This document shows, in pieces, positions 27,786 to 36,965 of a stretch of 64,000 bases of DNA (the first letter of the stretch is position 1; every line of letters begins with the position of its first letter). The notes below the pieces were generated by a model. That model made no database searches. It worked only from the letters and a program-made list of their open reading frames with translations, and was not told the DNA's origin. A program made the translations under genes and the position numbers. Origin of the DNA: Ignavibacteria bacterium (GTDB lineage Bacteria > Bacteroidota > Ignavibacteria > Kapaibacteriales > UBA961); assembly GCA_016720145.1 (NCBI GenBank), contig JADJXV010000003.1, positions 248,001 to 312,000 on the forward strand, in the 5' to 3' direction.

Positions 27786-27982
27786 GTGTATGTTGTATTC
27801 TTTCTGATAAATGACGGACTACTACTAAAGAATTCGAATAATAAAGCGAGGTAACCTTAGTTTTAGCAGAGAGTTTCGCAAAGAATTCTTTGCTTCCTTT
27901 GCGTGATTTCACTTTGCGAACTTTGCGGTTAATTCTTCTTTGAAATTTGTCTAACAGTCGCGCAATTATAATGCCGTTATCT
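27786..27982. other. Gene-free spacer between valS and the glycosyltransferase with a 16-bp perfect palindrome
   Basis: 197 bases with no credible frame. GCAAAGAATTCTTTGC at 27878-27893 is a perfect palindrome. It sits in a tract of repeated TTTGCG-type words (27880-27935, such as CTTTGCGTGATTTC and CTTTGCGAACTTTGCG). A similar CCTTTGCGTTAAA word occurs at about 46906-46920. This resembles the dispersed short intergenic repeats of the phylum. It may include the terminator of valS, but no T-run follows the palindrome. Confidence 0.6.
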
Positions 27983-30670
27983 CTAAAGAGCTGCTAAATT
28001 CGCCTTGACTTTTTCGAGCGATTCTTTGATTCCCACTAATTTTTCCTTCTCAGCTGACACCACCGCGTCCGGCGCTTTTGCCAAGAATCCCGGATTGTTC
28101 AATTTCGCCTCAAATGACTTCTCAAGTCCAGAAAGACGTTCGCATTCTTTCTGCAAACGGAGACGTTCTTTCTCGATATCGACCGTGCCGGCGAGCTCAA
28201 GATGCACTTCCACGCCGCGCATGACGGAAGATGATGACTGTTCGGGCTTGGGTAATTGCATGCCTACTGTCACGTTCGAACACTTCGCAAGTGTCGCAAT
28301 AATCTTCGTCTGACTCTCTACAAACGCAGCAAATTCAAGTGTTTCCGTCGATAAAGTGATTGGTAATTTCTCCTGAGGTTGGATAGTCGAAGCGCTGCGA
28401 AGTCGTCTAATTTCTTCAACAATTTCCTGTAATTGAGCAAATTGAGTTTCTACGTCAGCTTGGATGAGTTTACGATCAGAATCAGGTGCCTTGGTCGTTG
28501 AAATACTCTCGTAATCCTCACGTTCAGCAATGCCAAGCCAGAGTTCTTCGGTAATAAACGGCATTACCGGATGCAACAACCGCAGAATCCCGTCAAAAAT
28601 ATCCAATGCAAAGGAAGCAAGACCTTTTCGGTATGCCGGATCTTCATTGGAATTGAACTGCACTTTCACAATTTCAACATACCAATCACAAAAGTCACGC
28701 CAAATGAAATCATAGAGAATTTTGGAATATTCGGTCACGCGGTAATTATCTAATCCATCAGCAATTGCTTGAATTGTCGAGTGATAGCGCGAGAGTATCC
28801 ATTTATCTGCCATTGAATAATCATTTTCATGAAGTACCGCTTTTCCTATACCTGCCTCCTCCTGCTTCATGAGTAAAAATCTACCCGCATTCCAGATTTT
28901 ATTGGCGAAATTTCGACCAATTTCAATTGAAGGTACATCCTGCGTTTTTTCATTGACTTCAAGGCGAATATCAAGTCCCATCGGTGCAAGATATATCATC
29001 GTAAATCGCACGGCATCTGCCCCGTATTTAGCGATAATATCAAGAGGATCGGGAGAATTACCGAGAGACTTCGACATCTTGCGTCCCTTACTGTCGCGCA
29101 CAATACTCGTGAAATACACATTCTTAAAAGGGATCTGACCTTTGAATTTGAGCGTTGCCATGATCATCCGCGCAACCCAGAAAAAAATAATTTCAGGCGC
29201 TGTCACTAATAAATTCGTTGGAAGGAAATACGACATTTCTGCCGACTCTTCTGTCTTGCCGTCGGCGAGCCAATTCATGGTCGTCATTGGCCAGAGCCAC
29301 GATGAGAACCATGTATCGAGCACGTCTTCATCCTGCCTTAATGATGTGCCGGCCGGTAATCCTAACTTCATACATGCTTCAACTTCCGACCGAGCCGCCG
29401 TAAATTGTCCGTCCGGTGCGTAATAGACCGGAATACGATGTCCCCACCACAATTGCCGCGAAATACACCAGTCACGAATACCGGTCATCCAATGTTCGTA
29501 GGTCTTTACCCAATGATTTGGGTAAAATGAGATGTCACCATTCATCACAGCTGCAAGAGCCGGCTCAGCGAGTGGCTTCATACTAACAAACCACTGATCG
29601 CTTAAATATGGTTCGACGGGCTCACCGCCACGTTCGGAGAATCCTACATTGTGGGTATAATCTTCAATCTTTTCAATGAGTTCGAGTTCAGTCAGTCGTT
29701 CAACAACTTTCTTTCGAGCGACGAATCTGTCAAGCCCTTGAAATTCACCGGCAAGTTCATTCAGCGTTGCATCAGGATTGATTGCATTTGGCTGTGGTAA
29801 ATTATGCCGCAAACCCACTTCAAAGTCATTCGGGTCATGCGCCGGTGTGATTTTCACGACGCCGGTTCCAAAAGTTGGGTCTGCGTAATCGTCTGTAATG
29901 ATTGGAACTAAGCGGCCTACTATCGGCACGATGACATTTTTACCGACGAGAGAAGTATATCGTTCATCATTAGGATTCACCGCAACAGCTACGTCACCAA
30001 AAATTGTTTCCGGTCGAACGGTCGATAGTGTTAAATAATCATTCGTACCTTCGATATAATAGCGAAGGGTGTAGAGATGTTCCTTGACTTCTTTGAAGAG
30101 CACTTCCTCGTCCGAAAGCGCCGATTGAGCGAGGGGTGACCAATTGATAATTCGTTTCCCTCGGTAGATAAGTCCTTCATCAAAAAGGCGGATAAACACT
30201 TCACGAACGGCGTTTGAAGCTCCCTCATCCATCGTAAAGAGTGTACGCGACCAATCGGCCGAAATTCCCAATGTGCGGAGCTGTTGGAGGATAATTCCCC
30301 CGTATTTTTCTTTCCAATCCCATACTTTTTCGGTGAATTGTTCGCGGCCGAGATCGTGGCGGGTGAGCTTTTCTTTTCGTAACTCTTGTTCAACTTTTGT
30401 TTGTGTAGCAATCCCGGCGTGATCGAGCCCCGGAAACCAACATACTTCCCTGCCTGTCATACGGTTACGACGGATATAAATATCCTGCAACGTATGATTG
30501 AGCACGTGTCCGAAGTGGAGAATTCCGGTCACATTCGGCGGTGGCATGAGGATCGAATACGGTTTTTTATCGGGGTTTACATTTGAAGTATATAATTGAT
30601 TCGCTTGCCAGGTAGCATAATGCTTTGATTCGAGCGCTTGAGGTTCGTAAGATTTAGATAATTGCGACAT
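27983..30670 (-). CDS. valS: Valyl-tRNA synthetase
   Basis: 895 residues, a full-length class I synthetase that charges tRNA-Val and edits Thr. Seen: PPPNVTGILHFGHVLNHTLQ (HIGH-type motif at about residue 53), CWFPGLDHAGIATQ, the CP1 editing domain, KISP-like TPAHDPNDFEVG, the KMSKS loop GRKMSKSLGNSPDPLDII (about residue 532), an anticodon-binding domain, and a C-terminal coiled-coil arm (VDIEKERLRLQKECERLSGL). The ATG at 30668-30670 gives the expected start. It is divergent from the antiporter gene at 30808. The frame is intact. Confidence 0.98.
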   Translation of the reverse strand: MSQLSKSYEPQALESKHYATWQANQLYTSNVNPDKKPYSILMPPPNVTGILHFGHVLNHTLQDIYIRRNRMTGREVCWFPGLDHAGIATQTKVEQELRKEKLTRHDLGREQFTEKVWDWKEKYGGIILQQLRTLGISADWSRTLFTMDEGASNAVREVFIRLFDEGLIYRGKRIINWSPLAQSALSDEEVLFKEVKEHLYTLRYYIEGTNDYLTLSTVRPETIFGDVAVAVNPNDERYTSLVGKNVIVPIVGRLVPIITDDYADPTFGTGVVKITPAHDPNDFEVGLRHNLPQPNAINPDATLNELAGEFQGLDRFVARKKVVERLTELELIEKIEDYTHNVGFSERGGEPVEPYLSDQWFVSMKPLAEPALAAVMNGDISFYPNHWVKTYEHWMTGIRDWCISRQLWWGHRIPVYYAPDGQFTAARSEVEACMKLGLPAGTSLRQDEDVLDTWFSSWLWPMTTMNWLADGKTEESAEMSYFLPTNLLVTAPEIIFFWVARMIMATLKFKGQIPFKNVYFTSIVRDSKGRKMSKSLGNSPDPLDIIAKYGADAVRFTMIYLAPMGLDIRLEVNEKTQDVPSIEIGRNFANKIWNAGRFLLMKQEEAGIGKAVLHENDYSMADKWILSRYHSTIQAIADGLDNYRVTEYSKILYDFIWRDFCDWYVEIVKVQFNSNEDPAYRKGLASFALDIFDGILRLLHPVMPFITEELWLGIAEREDYESISTTKAPDSDRKLIQADVETQFAQLQEIVEEIRRLRSASTIQPQEKLPITLSTETLEFAAFVESQTKIIATLAKCSNVTVGMQLPKPEQSSSSVMRGVEVHLELAGTVDIEKERLRLQKECERLSGLEKSFEAKLNNPGFLAKAPDAVVSAEKEKLVGIKESLEKVKANLAAL

Positions 30671-30807
30671 TCGTTGTAGTTTTGAAAGAATACAATATTT
30701 TTTTACCCTAAAAATACGAATTATTCCTCAATTTTCATGGTTGTAAGCCATGTTTGGGTGTAATTCAAACGGTATAATTATTAAGATATATCTATACAAA
30801 AAGACTT

Positions 30808-32178
30808 ATGAGTACATTCCTATCGCATCGAAAGCTTTCACATTCAAAGCTTCTTATCCTCTTTATATTTCCTATGGTTGGTTGCGCCGGTAATATATTT
30901 GCACCATCTCATTTGGCTCTCACGTTATTATGGATCGTGGTTTTGTTGATTTTATCACGACTTTCTGCACTAGTCGAGCGCTTCGGACAGCCGGGTGTAC
31001 TCGGTGAGCTTATTGCAGGTGTAATTCTTGGTAATCTTACATTGTTCGGAATTACAGCGCTAGAGCCATTAAGGCAGGATGAGATTATTACATTTTTATC
31101 CGAACTCGGTGTGGTTATTTTACTCTTTCAGGTTGGGCTTGAGTCAGATTATCGAGCCATGCGCAAAGTAGGAATGCGCGCCTTCGCCGTAGCTTTAGTC
31201 GGTGTACTTTTTCCGTTTTTTCTCGGAACGTACATAGCAGGTCCATTACTTATGCCCGGCCTGCCATTTACGACCTATCTATTTCTAGGTGCAATACTTA
31301 CAGCTACTTCTATCGGCATTTCTGCTCGTGTTTTCAAAGATGCGAAAGCACTTCAAACGCCGGAGGCACAGATAGTACTCGGAGCTGCTGTCATTGATGA
31401 TATTATGGGGCTGATACTCTTGGCTGTCGTCACAGCGATAGTGAAAACAGGTAATGTATCCCTTCTTGACATTTCAATAATACTTGGTAAGGCAATAGGG
31501 TTTCTCGGAGGCGGGTTACTCATCGGTCAATTTTCGGCAGGATTAATCGGGAACCTCCTCTCCAAGCTAAGCGGAGGTACGGCAATGAAGCTCACTTTTG
31601 CTCTTGTTACCTGTCTATTATTTTCATTTGTTGCTGATTCTATTGGGCTTGCACCGATTATTGGCGCATTCACGGCTGGAATTGTCCTTGACGCAGTCCA
31701 CTTCAAACATTTCGACAATCCTGCTATAGTAGGTGAAATTGAATCTGCTTTGAGTGCTTCCTCACCTGCCACACAAGCGAGAGTGCAGACTATACTTGAT
31801 GTACATGCTATTCATCACCTCGATGACATTATTGCACCAATCGGACATTTTCTTTCCCCTATTTTCTTTGTTATGACAGGATTTGCAGTGCAGGTACACA
31901 TCCTTGCAAATTTCCACATTATACTTGTAGTATTAGGGCTTACAGCAGTAGCCATCCTCGGCAAACTTGCTTCTGGGCTTGTAGCAGGTAAAGTACGAAA
32001 GCTCATCGTCGGGGTAGGCATGATCCCACGTGGTGAAGTAGGACTCATTTTCGCCTCGATTGGTATGTCACTCGGAGTGATTTCCGGTGAAAATTTCTCA
32101 GTTATAGTAATTGTCGTAATTCTTACAACGCTCATTACGCCACTGATACTTGCGCCATTACTGCGGCGGCGAGCTTGA
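30808..32178 (+). CDS. CPA2-type cation:proton antiporter (KefB/NapA-like membrane domain)
   Basis: 456 residues with about 12-13 membrane helices. Signature segments: RFGQPGVLGELIAGVILGN, VILLFQVGLESDYRAMRKVG (the GLES/D-type motif before the unwound helix), ATSIGISARVFKDAKALQTP and the twin-Asp ion site GAAVIDDIMGLILLAV, then PRGEVGLIFASIG near the end. The family exchanges Na+ or K+ for H+ across the inner membrane. There is no TrkA-N (KTN) domain, unlike KefB/KefC. The start ATG at 30808 is the first in frame. It is the left boundary of the repeat-rich accessory region and is followed by over 900 gene-free bases. Confidence 0.93.
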   Translation: MSTFLSHRKLSHSKLLILFIFPMVGCAGNIFAPSHLALTLLWIVVLLILSRLSALVERFGQPGVLGELIAGVILGNLTLFGITALEPLRQDEIITFLSELGVVILLFQVGLESDYRAMRKVGMRAFAVALVGVLFPFFLGTYIAGPLLMPGLPFTTYLFLGAILTATSIGISARVFKDAKALQTPEAQIVLGAAVIDDIMGLILLAVVTAIVKTGNVSLLDISIILGKAIGFLGGGLLIGQFSAGLIGNLLSKLSGGTAMKLTFALVTCLLFSFVADSIGLAPIIGAFTAGIVLDAVHFKHFDNPAIVGEIESALSASSPATQARVQTILDVHAIHHLDDIIAPIGHFLSPIFFVMTGFAVQVHILANFHIILVVLGLTAVAILGKLASGLVAGKVRKLIVGVGMIPRGEVGLIFASIGMSLGVISGENFSVIVIVVILTTLITPLILAPLLRRRA

Positions 32179-32427
32179 GATTTTCAATGTGCAGATGTAT
32201 TGCTGGCAATGAAATTTATAGGCTCGTCGCCGCTTTGAGTTAAATTCATTTCCTGTTCTGTCTGTTGTTTCCAACTGAATGTCTGAACTATGATTACTGT
32301 GATTGTTGTGATTATTATGTTTTCTACGATTCATTGAGCAGGAAACAGTTCATCCTCATACCATCATCATTCTATCATCATTCTAATCATATACATCATA
32401 TAAATCACAGTTCAGACAATTCCCCGT

Positions 32428-32488
32428 ATGGTCAGTTATTTCCAACTGACCGTCAACTTCTACCTTAGAAACGTACTGCTCGCATGTA
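32428..32488 (-). repeat. Hairpin repeat, copy R1 (inverted orientation)
   Basis: Contains a perfect 8-bp stem, GGTCAGTT (32430-32437) with AACTGACC (32444-32451), followed by CGTCAACTTCTACC and AAACGT. These are the reverse complement of the GTTGACG and ACGTTTCA blocks of the plus-orientation copies. Confidence 0.75.
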
Positions 32489-32562
32489 CTTTTTATTCAC
32501 CAAGCACCGGTAGAAGACATATCTCAATACAATCTATACTTTATTCCTGTTTTTTCACTTTG

Positions 32563-32622
32563 CAGACGTTTCATTGGCACGTATTGACTGTCTCTAGAAA
32601 ACAACTGACAGGACTGGAAATT
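32563..32622 (+). repeat. Hairpin repeat, copy F1
   Basis: Shares CAGACGTTTCATTGGCACGT, then TTGACTG, then CAACTGACAGGACTGGAAAT with copy F2. The central stem is partly eroded, although CTGTC/GACAG can still pair. Confidence 0.8.
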
Positions 32623-32640
32623 CCTATTATTTTCATGTAT

Positions 32641-32700
32641 CAGACTTTTCATTGGCACGTGTTGACGGTCAGTTGGAAACAACTGAGAGGACTGGAAATC
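32641..32700 (+). repeat. Hairpin repeat, copy F2
   Basis: CAGACTTTTCATTGGCACGT, GTTGACGGTCAGTTGGAAAC, AACTGAGAGGACTGGAAATC. The stem TCAGTTG/CAACTGA is intact. It lies only 18 bases after copy F1, in the same orientation. Confidence 0.85.
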
Positions 32701-33096
32701 GGGAATTCAAATGAAAAGGAAAACTCAAAAACTGTACGGAAAGTGTATGTAGGTGTGTGTGAAAGTATACCTTATATTTCTGATTATAAAAGTTAATAAG
32801 ATAAGATTTTGTATTTTGAAGGTACAGATAAGTATACATACATTACTTAAGGAAAGCAGAAGATTAGTTTTCAAAATATAAATTTCTTTGACGGTATATC
32901 AGAATGTTAGTCGAAATTGTTCCAACTGTACGCTATCACACTCAATAACAATTCTCCTGCAGAGGCAATTCGCGGAGCTCAGACTATGCCCTTGTCAGGG
33001 TGAGTTCAATTTGCCTTGAATGTCTAAACAAGATGTTCCACTACGCTGCCTGAAAATTAGGTAGATTTTCAATTAACCTTTTATCTAAAAATAGTT

Positions 33097-33852
33097 ATGA
33101 AAACAAAAGTAGGACTTATAGGATTTGGCAAGACAGGGAAAGCAGTTGCCAATGTTATTCTTCAAAATCAAGAGTTTTCTTTAGAATGGGTGTTACGGCA
33201 AAGTACGTTACTGGAGAAGAGAAGTGTGCCTGAGTTCTTGGGTATAGATTCTGATGAACCGGGGAAAATTTATTCTACATCTACTACGAATCTTAGTGAT
33301 TTATTGGACCGACAGCCGGTGGAATTTATTATTGACTTTTCTTCTACAGACGGAATATATGTGTATGGTGAAATAGCCAAAGAACGAAAGATAAAAATTA
33401 TATCGGCTATTTCTCATTATTCCGATAAAGAAATAGCGTACATCAAAGAATTGTCAAAAACGAGTGTTGTATTTTGGTCGCCTAATATTACGTTAGGGGT
33501 GAATTATTTACTATTCGCTTCTCGATATCTCAAGAAAATCGCACCGTGGGTAGATATCGAAATAATTGAAGAGCATTTTAAGGATAAGAAAGGTCTTTCA
33601 GGCACGGCCATTAAAATTGCGGATGCACTAGAAATAAGTAAAAACGAAATCAACTCAATTCGTGCAGGTGGTATAGTGGGAAAACATGAAGTTATATTTG
33701 GATTCCCGTATCAAACGGTCAGACTCATTCATGAGAGTATATCAAGAGAAGCATTTGGGAATGGTGCTTTATTTGCCGCTCAAAACCTTAGGAATAAAAA
33801 ACCGGGTTTTTATAATTTCGAAGATGTTTTATTACCATTTTTTGCATCGTAA
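33097..33852 (+). CDS. DapB-like 4-hydroxy-tetrahydrodipicolinate reductase family protein
   Basis: 251 residues. It has an N-terminal Rossmann fold (KVGLIGFGKTGKAVANVIL; classical DapB has GAGGRMG here), the middle FIIDFSS and the WSPNITLGVNYL segment. The substrate-binding part carries IEIIEEHFKDKKGLSGTAIK. In E. coli DapB the corresponding run is EAHHRHK...PSGTA: the catalytic His and the Lys four residues later are kept, the second His is Phe, and the Pro is Leu. The fold is therefore DapB, but lysine-pathway function is not assured. The ATG at 33097 is the first plausible start. It is coupled to the antiporter gene downstream (stop to ATG 2 bases), an unusual partner for a biosynthetic enzyme. 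Confidence 0.82.
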   Translation: MKTKVGLIGFGKTGKAVANVILQNQEFSLEWVLRQSTLLEKRSVPEFLGIDSDEPGKIYSTSTTNLSDLLDRQPVEFIIDFSSTDGIYVYGEIAKERKIKIISAISHYSDKEIAYIKELSKTSVVFWSPNITLGVNYLLFASRYLKKIAPWVDIEIIEEHFKDKKGLSGTAIKIADALEISKNEINSIRAGGIVGKHEVIFGFPYQTVRLIHESISREAFGNGALFAAQNLRNKKPGFYNFEDVLLPFFAS

Positions 33853-33854
33853 TT

Positions 33855-35042
33855 ATGACAGTAACTATAATTATTGCATTCTCACTACTGTTGTTAATGG
33901 CCTATGTATTTGACATAACGGCCTCCAAAACCAAAATCCCTTCGGTAATCCTGTTGCTACTGTTAGGATTCGGTGTAAAACTCATGTCAGCGAATCTTAA
34001 CTTTGAAGTGCCCAATCTAGATTCGTTTTTGCCCATCCTTGGGACAGTCGGATTAATTCTCATCGTATTGGAGGGCTCTTTAGAATTAGAAATTAACAAA
34101 TCTAAATTACCGTTAATATTCAAATCCACCGTAATTGCGCTTATTCCGCTGTTAATTCTAAGTGTTAGTATAGCATATTATTTATACTACACGTTCAACA
34201 TACCCTTAAAAACAGCACTGTCAAACACCATTCCCATAGGAATAATAAGCAGTGCTATCGCCATACCAAGCGCAAAAAATCTGAAAAGTCACGAACGAGA
34301 ATTTGTTACCTATGAAAGCAGCTTGTCCGATATATTTGGAGTAATATTCTTCAACTTCATCACTCTAAACGACAATATAGGTTCTCAGTCGGTCGGACAT
34401 TTCGCTGTTGAAATGATAGTAATGCTCATGATATCTTTTGTGGCAACTCTTTTATTAGCCGGCTTATTAAATGAAATCAAGCACCACGTTAAATTCGTAC
34501 CTATAATTATCTTGGTGCTGTTGATATATGCATTATCTAAAGTATTCCATTTGCCGGCGCTTATCTTTATCATGATATTTGGATTATTTATGGGCAATTT
34601 AGAAGAATTGAGACATTTCAAGTTCACCCGAAAATTTCACCCGATCAATTTCAGTAAAGATGTTCATAAATTCAAAGAAATTACATCTGAATTAGCATTT
34701 CTAATTAGAGCACTGTTTTTTATGCTCTTCGGCTTTCTTATCGAAGTATCGGATGTTCTGAATTCTACGACAATTATATTCGCTGCCTGTGTTACGTTCA
34801 GTATTTATTTGATACGGATTGTAATCCTGAAAGTATTCAAATTACCATTCAATCCATTGGTATTTATTGCCCCTCGTGGCTTAATAACTATTTTGCTGTT
34901 CCTCTCGATTCCCATGACCCAGCAAATTGAACAAATTGATAAATCATTGATAACACAAATAATAATACTGTCCGCGATAGTCATGATGTTTGGATTAATA
35001 CAGCTTAAAAAACCGGAAGCCGAGATAGCTGAGAATAACTAA
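33855..35042 (+). CDS. CPA1/NhaP-type cation:proton antiporter
   Basis: 395 residues, about 11-12 membrane helices, and no C-terminal regulatory domain. Helices include TIIIAFSLLLLMAYVFDITA, IPSVILLLLLGFGVKLMSAN, ILGTVGLILIVLEGSLELEI and TIPIGIISSAIAIPSAKNL. The site helix reads YESSLSDIFGVIFFNFITL with one acidic residue (a CPA1-like pattern), and APRGLITILLFLSIPM is near the end. It is expected to move Na+ or K+ against H+. The start ATG is two bases after the DapB-like stop, so the two are co-translated. It is unlike the CPA2 antiporter at 30808 in sequence, so the pair is not a recent duplication. Confidence 0.9.
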   Translation: MTVTIIIAFSLLLLMAYVFDITASKTKIPSVILLLLLGFGVKLMSANLNFEVPNLDSFLPILGTVGLILIVLEGSLELEINKSKLPLIFKSTVIALIPLLILSVSIAYYLYYTFNIPLKTALSNTIPIGIISSAIAIPSAKNLKSHEREFVTYESSLSDIFGVIFFNFITLNDNIGSQSVGHFAVEMIVMLMISFVATLLLAGLLNEIKHHVKFVPIIILVLLIYALSKVFHLPALIFIMIFGLFMGNLEELRHFKFTRKFHPINFSKDVHKFKEITSELAFLIRALFFMLFGFLIEVSDVLNSTTIIFAACVTFSIYLIRIVILKVFKLPFNPLVFIAPRGLITILLFLSIPMTQQIEQIDKSLITQIIILSAIVMMFGLIQLKKPEAEIAENN

Positions 35043-35080
35043 CCGTACTGTGTCGGATGCCACTAACCAGTTACTAATTA

Positions 35081-35160
35081 TCCAGTCCGACCATCTGTTT
35101 CCAACTGGTTGTCAACATCTACCGATCAAACACCCTACTCGTCCGTACAATGTGTAAGCA
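35081..35160 (-). repeat. Hairpin repeat, copy R2 (inverted, degenerate stem)
   Basis: TCCAGTCCGACCATCTGTTT, CCAACTGGTTGTCAACATCT, ACC...CTCGTCCGTACAATG matches the reverse complement of copies F3/F4. The stem is decayed on one side (CCATCTG against AACTGG). It begins 39 bases after the antiporter stop. Confidence 0.75.
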
Positions 35161-35172
35161 TCTCAACGTAAA

Positions 35173-35247
35173 TATTCGACCCCGCCGGGGTCGTACCTTC
35201 TTGGATGTGCAACGTGCTACAAACATTCGATCCCGCTGGGATTGGGT
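35173..35247. repeat. Two short palindromic units of the ATTCGACC type
   Basis: ATTCGACCCCGCCGGGGTCG at about 35175-35194 and ATTCGATCCCGCTGGGATTG at about 35227-35246 are two copies of an ATTCGA-led palindrome. The second carries paired changes in both arms. Related units lie at 37190-37265. No gene is seen between 35043 and 35318. Confidence 0.6.
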
Positions 35248-35318
35248 TCGTGTTTCTCGTTGTATCTGTCTCACTAGTATCCATCTGGTCGAGCAGAAAA
35301 TCTCCTACACCTCACACC

Positions 35319-35981
35319 TCACTCTTTCGCAAGTGCTTTTATATCCTTCACTTCAAGAATATTCTTACTATATCCCTTCGTCACCGAATGTATCATAGCA
35401 AGTCCCAATTCTTTGAGCGTGGAAACATGATTCGGTGTCATGAGTTTGAGGAGAGGATACATCCACGTAATGTACTTATAATACGAGAGTTGATTGAGGA
35501 GTCCGGGTGTGGGATGTAGGTATCCGGGTCTGAAAATATAGACCTGCTTAAACGGTAATTTCATCAAATCGTTCTCTGTCTTGCCTTTGACACGCGCCCA
35601 CATGGTCTTTCCCTTTTCTGTGTTGTCGGCGAATGCAGCAGAAATATACCCAAATGTCATTTCCGGATTGAGTTCGCTGAGAGTGCGCGCTACATTCAAG
35701 GTAAGGGTATTGGTGAGTTTGAAGAATTCCGCTTCTTTGAGCCCAACCGACGTAACTCCAAGACAGAAAAAACAAGCATTATACCCACTCAACTTTCCGG
35801 CTATCGAAGAAATATCAAAAAAATCCGAATGAAGTATTTCGCTTAGCTTCGAATGCGAGATGCCGCATGGCTTTCTGCCAAGCACGAGCACGCTTTCTAC
35901 ATCTGGATGATTCAGACATTCATGGAGTACGCCTTCGCCTACCATGCCCGTGGCACCGGTTAGTATTGCTTTTATTTTCAT
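35319..35981 (-). CDS. NAD(P)-binding, SDR/NmrA-like oxidoreductase
   Basis: 220 residues from the ATG at 35979-35981; a 16-codon in-frame extension upstream lacks support. It opens MKIKAILTGATGMVGEGVL, the GxxGxxG nucleotide-binding motif of atypical/extended SDRs. It continues CFFCLGVTSVGLKEAEF, FGYISAAFADNTEKGKTMWA, RVKGKTENDLMKLPFKQVYI and FRPGYLHPTPG. This pattern (SSAGAD-like strand, a KGxxE lysine, the FRPG exit) is that of the small HTATIP2/YbjT-like NAD(P)-binding proteins. The substrate is unknown. It is a single gene flanked by hairpin repeats on both sides (35081 and 36071). Confidence 0.88.
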   Translation of the reverse strand: MKIKAILTGATGMVGEGVLHECLNHPDVESVLVLGRKPCGISHSKLSEILHSDFFDISSIAGKLSGYNACFFCLGVTSVGLKEAEFFKLTNTLTLNVARTLSELNPEMTFGYISAAFADNTEKGKTMWARVKGKTENDLMKLPFKQVYIFRPGYLHPTPGLLNQLSYYKYITWMYPLLKLMTPNHVSTLKELGLAMIHSVTKGYSKNILEVKDIKALAKE

Positions 35982-36070
35982 AGGGTTATCTAAGATTAAT
36001 TGTTGAATTGAATGTGTTTTCCTGTCCAATCAGCGCTTGTGGATTAATACAGTTCTTGACCGGACAGGAA

Positions 36071-36152
36071 AAAGCAGCGGTTATCACTATCAAGCAGACG
36101 TTTCAGCGGCAAGTGTTGACGACCAGTTGTAGCAACTGGTCGGACTGGAATA
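36071..36152 (+). repeat. Hairpin repeat, copy F3
   Basis: Full-length copy. AAAGCAGCGGTTATCACTAT leads into CAGACGTTTCAGCGGCAAGT, then GTTGACGACCAGTTG, loop TAG, CAACTGGTCGGACTGGAA. The stem CGACCAGTTG (36120-36129) with CAACTGGTCG (36133-36142) is perfect. Bases 36103-36152 are also the last codons of the lipoprotein gene on the minus strand. Confidence 0.92.
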
Positions 36153-36927
36153 TTAATAATTTATAATCAAGAAAATAAACATCTTCTTTGTCACCGTTTA
36201 AATCAATCTCAATGCTGAACTCGTGACTATGTTGTTCTGTATCCCTTATAATTACACCCGAAATATGAAGTATATCTTTTAAATCTTTCGTTTGATACAC
36301 ATAAAAACCATGCAACCTAAAACCTTGAATATCACCCAAGTTTTTATCAACTATCTGCATTTCAGATAATGCCGCTTCAATAGCATTTTTTTCGTTAAAA
36401 TCCTTACCAAACTCTTCTGGAAATGAACTCTTAATTCGTTTTTTTATCTCATCATACTGCTTGTACTTTATATATTCTACAATCTTATAACAAAGACCAA
36501 ACCGCTTTGTAATTTGTAACAACTGAGGTGTTTTATAGATAAATTGCAACTTCTTCCCGTTCTCAAATACGACGGTTACTTGAATTTCACTATAATTTTT
36601 TTGTTCACTTTTTAAATTTGAAAAAAATATTTGAGCAATATTAGATGCCGGGAGCTCCGCTTTATCAGAAAATTTTTCTAACAATTCACTTTTACTGACT
36701 TCAATGTTAAAATATTTCTTTGTGCCTGCACTAATCGTAACGGAATTCCCGGCTCCATACTTGCATTGCCCCCCATAAAATCGAATAATATTATTGATAC
36801 CGGATTCTTCATTTTCAGTAAGCTTTCCAAAATTTGACCATAAGCTTTTAGATGATTCTCCCTCCTCCTTGCTTCTGCACTGAACAAGAAAAATACATAC
36901 ACATACAATGAAAAGAAGTCTATACAT
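36103..36927 (-). CDS. Lipoprotein of unknown function whose C-terminus is encoded by a repeat
   Basis: 274 residues from the ATG at 36925-36927. This start gives a clean lipoprotein signal (MYRLLFIVCVCIFLVQC, lipobox LVQC) followed by a Lys/Glu/Ser-rich linker. The body contains RFYGGQCKYGAGNSVTISAG, VTVVFENGKKLQFIYKTPQ and FRLHGFYVYQTKDLKDILHI; I do not recognise the family. The last residues, about FQSDQLLQLVVNTCR, and the stop codon are translated from hairpin repeat F3. The original C-terminus was therefore probably replaced or the gene was shortened when the repeat arrived. An inverted copy (R3) lies just upstream at 36966-37040. Confidence 0.78.
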   Translation of the reverse strand: MYRLLFIVCVCIFLVQCRSKEEGESSKSLWSNFGKLTENEESGINNIIRFYGGQCKYGAGNSVTISAGTKKYFNIEVSKSELLEKFSDKAELPASNIAQIFFSNLKSEQKNYSEIQVTVVFENGKKLQFIYKTPQLLQITKRFGLCYKIVEYIKYKQYDEIKKRIKSSFPEEFGKDFNEKNAIEAALSEMQIVDKNLGDIQGFRLHGFYVYQTKDLKDILHISGVIIRDTEQHSHEFSIEIDLNGDKEDVYFLDYKLLIFQSDQLLQLVVNTCR

Positions 36928-36965
36928 AAAGTATCTTTTGAATAAAGTAGATAACTCAATAATTT

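Larger units (their letters stand above)
32179..33096. other. Gene-free, repeat-rich spacer
   Basis: 918 bases with no frame I would call a gene. The open stretches here mostly translate hairpin repeats (the copies listed at 32428, 32563 and 32641) and lack domain or composition support. From about 32710 to 33096 the DNA is AT-rich with no clear structure. The promoter of the DapB-like gene at 33097 must lie at its right end, but I do not see a convincing one. Confidence 0.7.

Noticed and set aside
28005..29423. Several plus-strand open frames opposite valS
   Set aside because: All lie in the antisense of valS and lack start signals or domain content.
32428..32796. Plus-strand open frame that repeats TFHWHVLTVS-type peptides
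   Set aside because: Its repeated peptides are translations of the hairpin repeats F1 and F2; no domain, no start signal.
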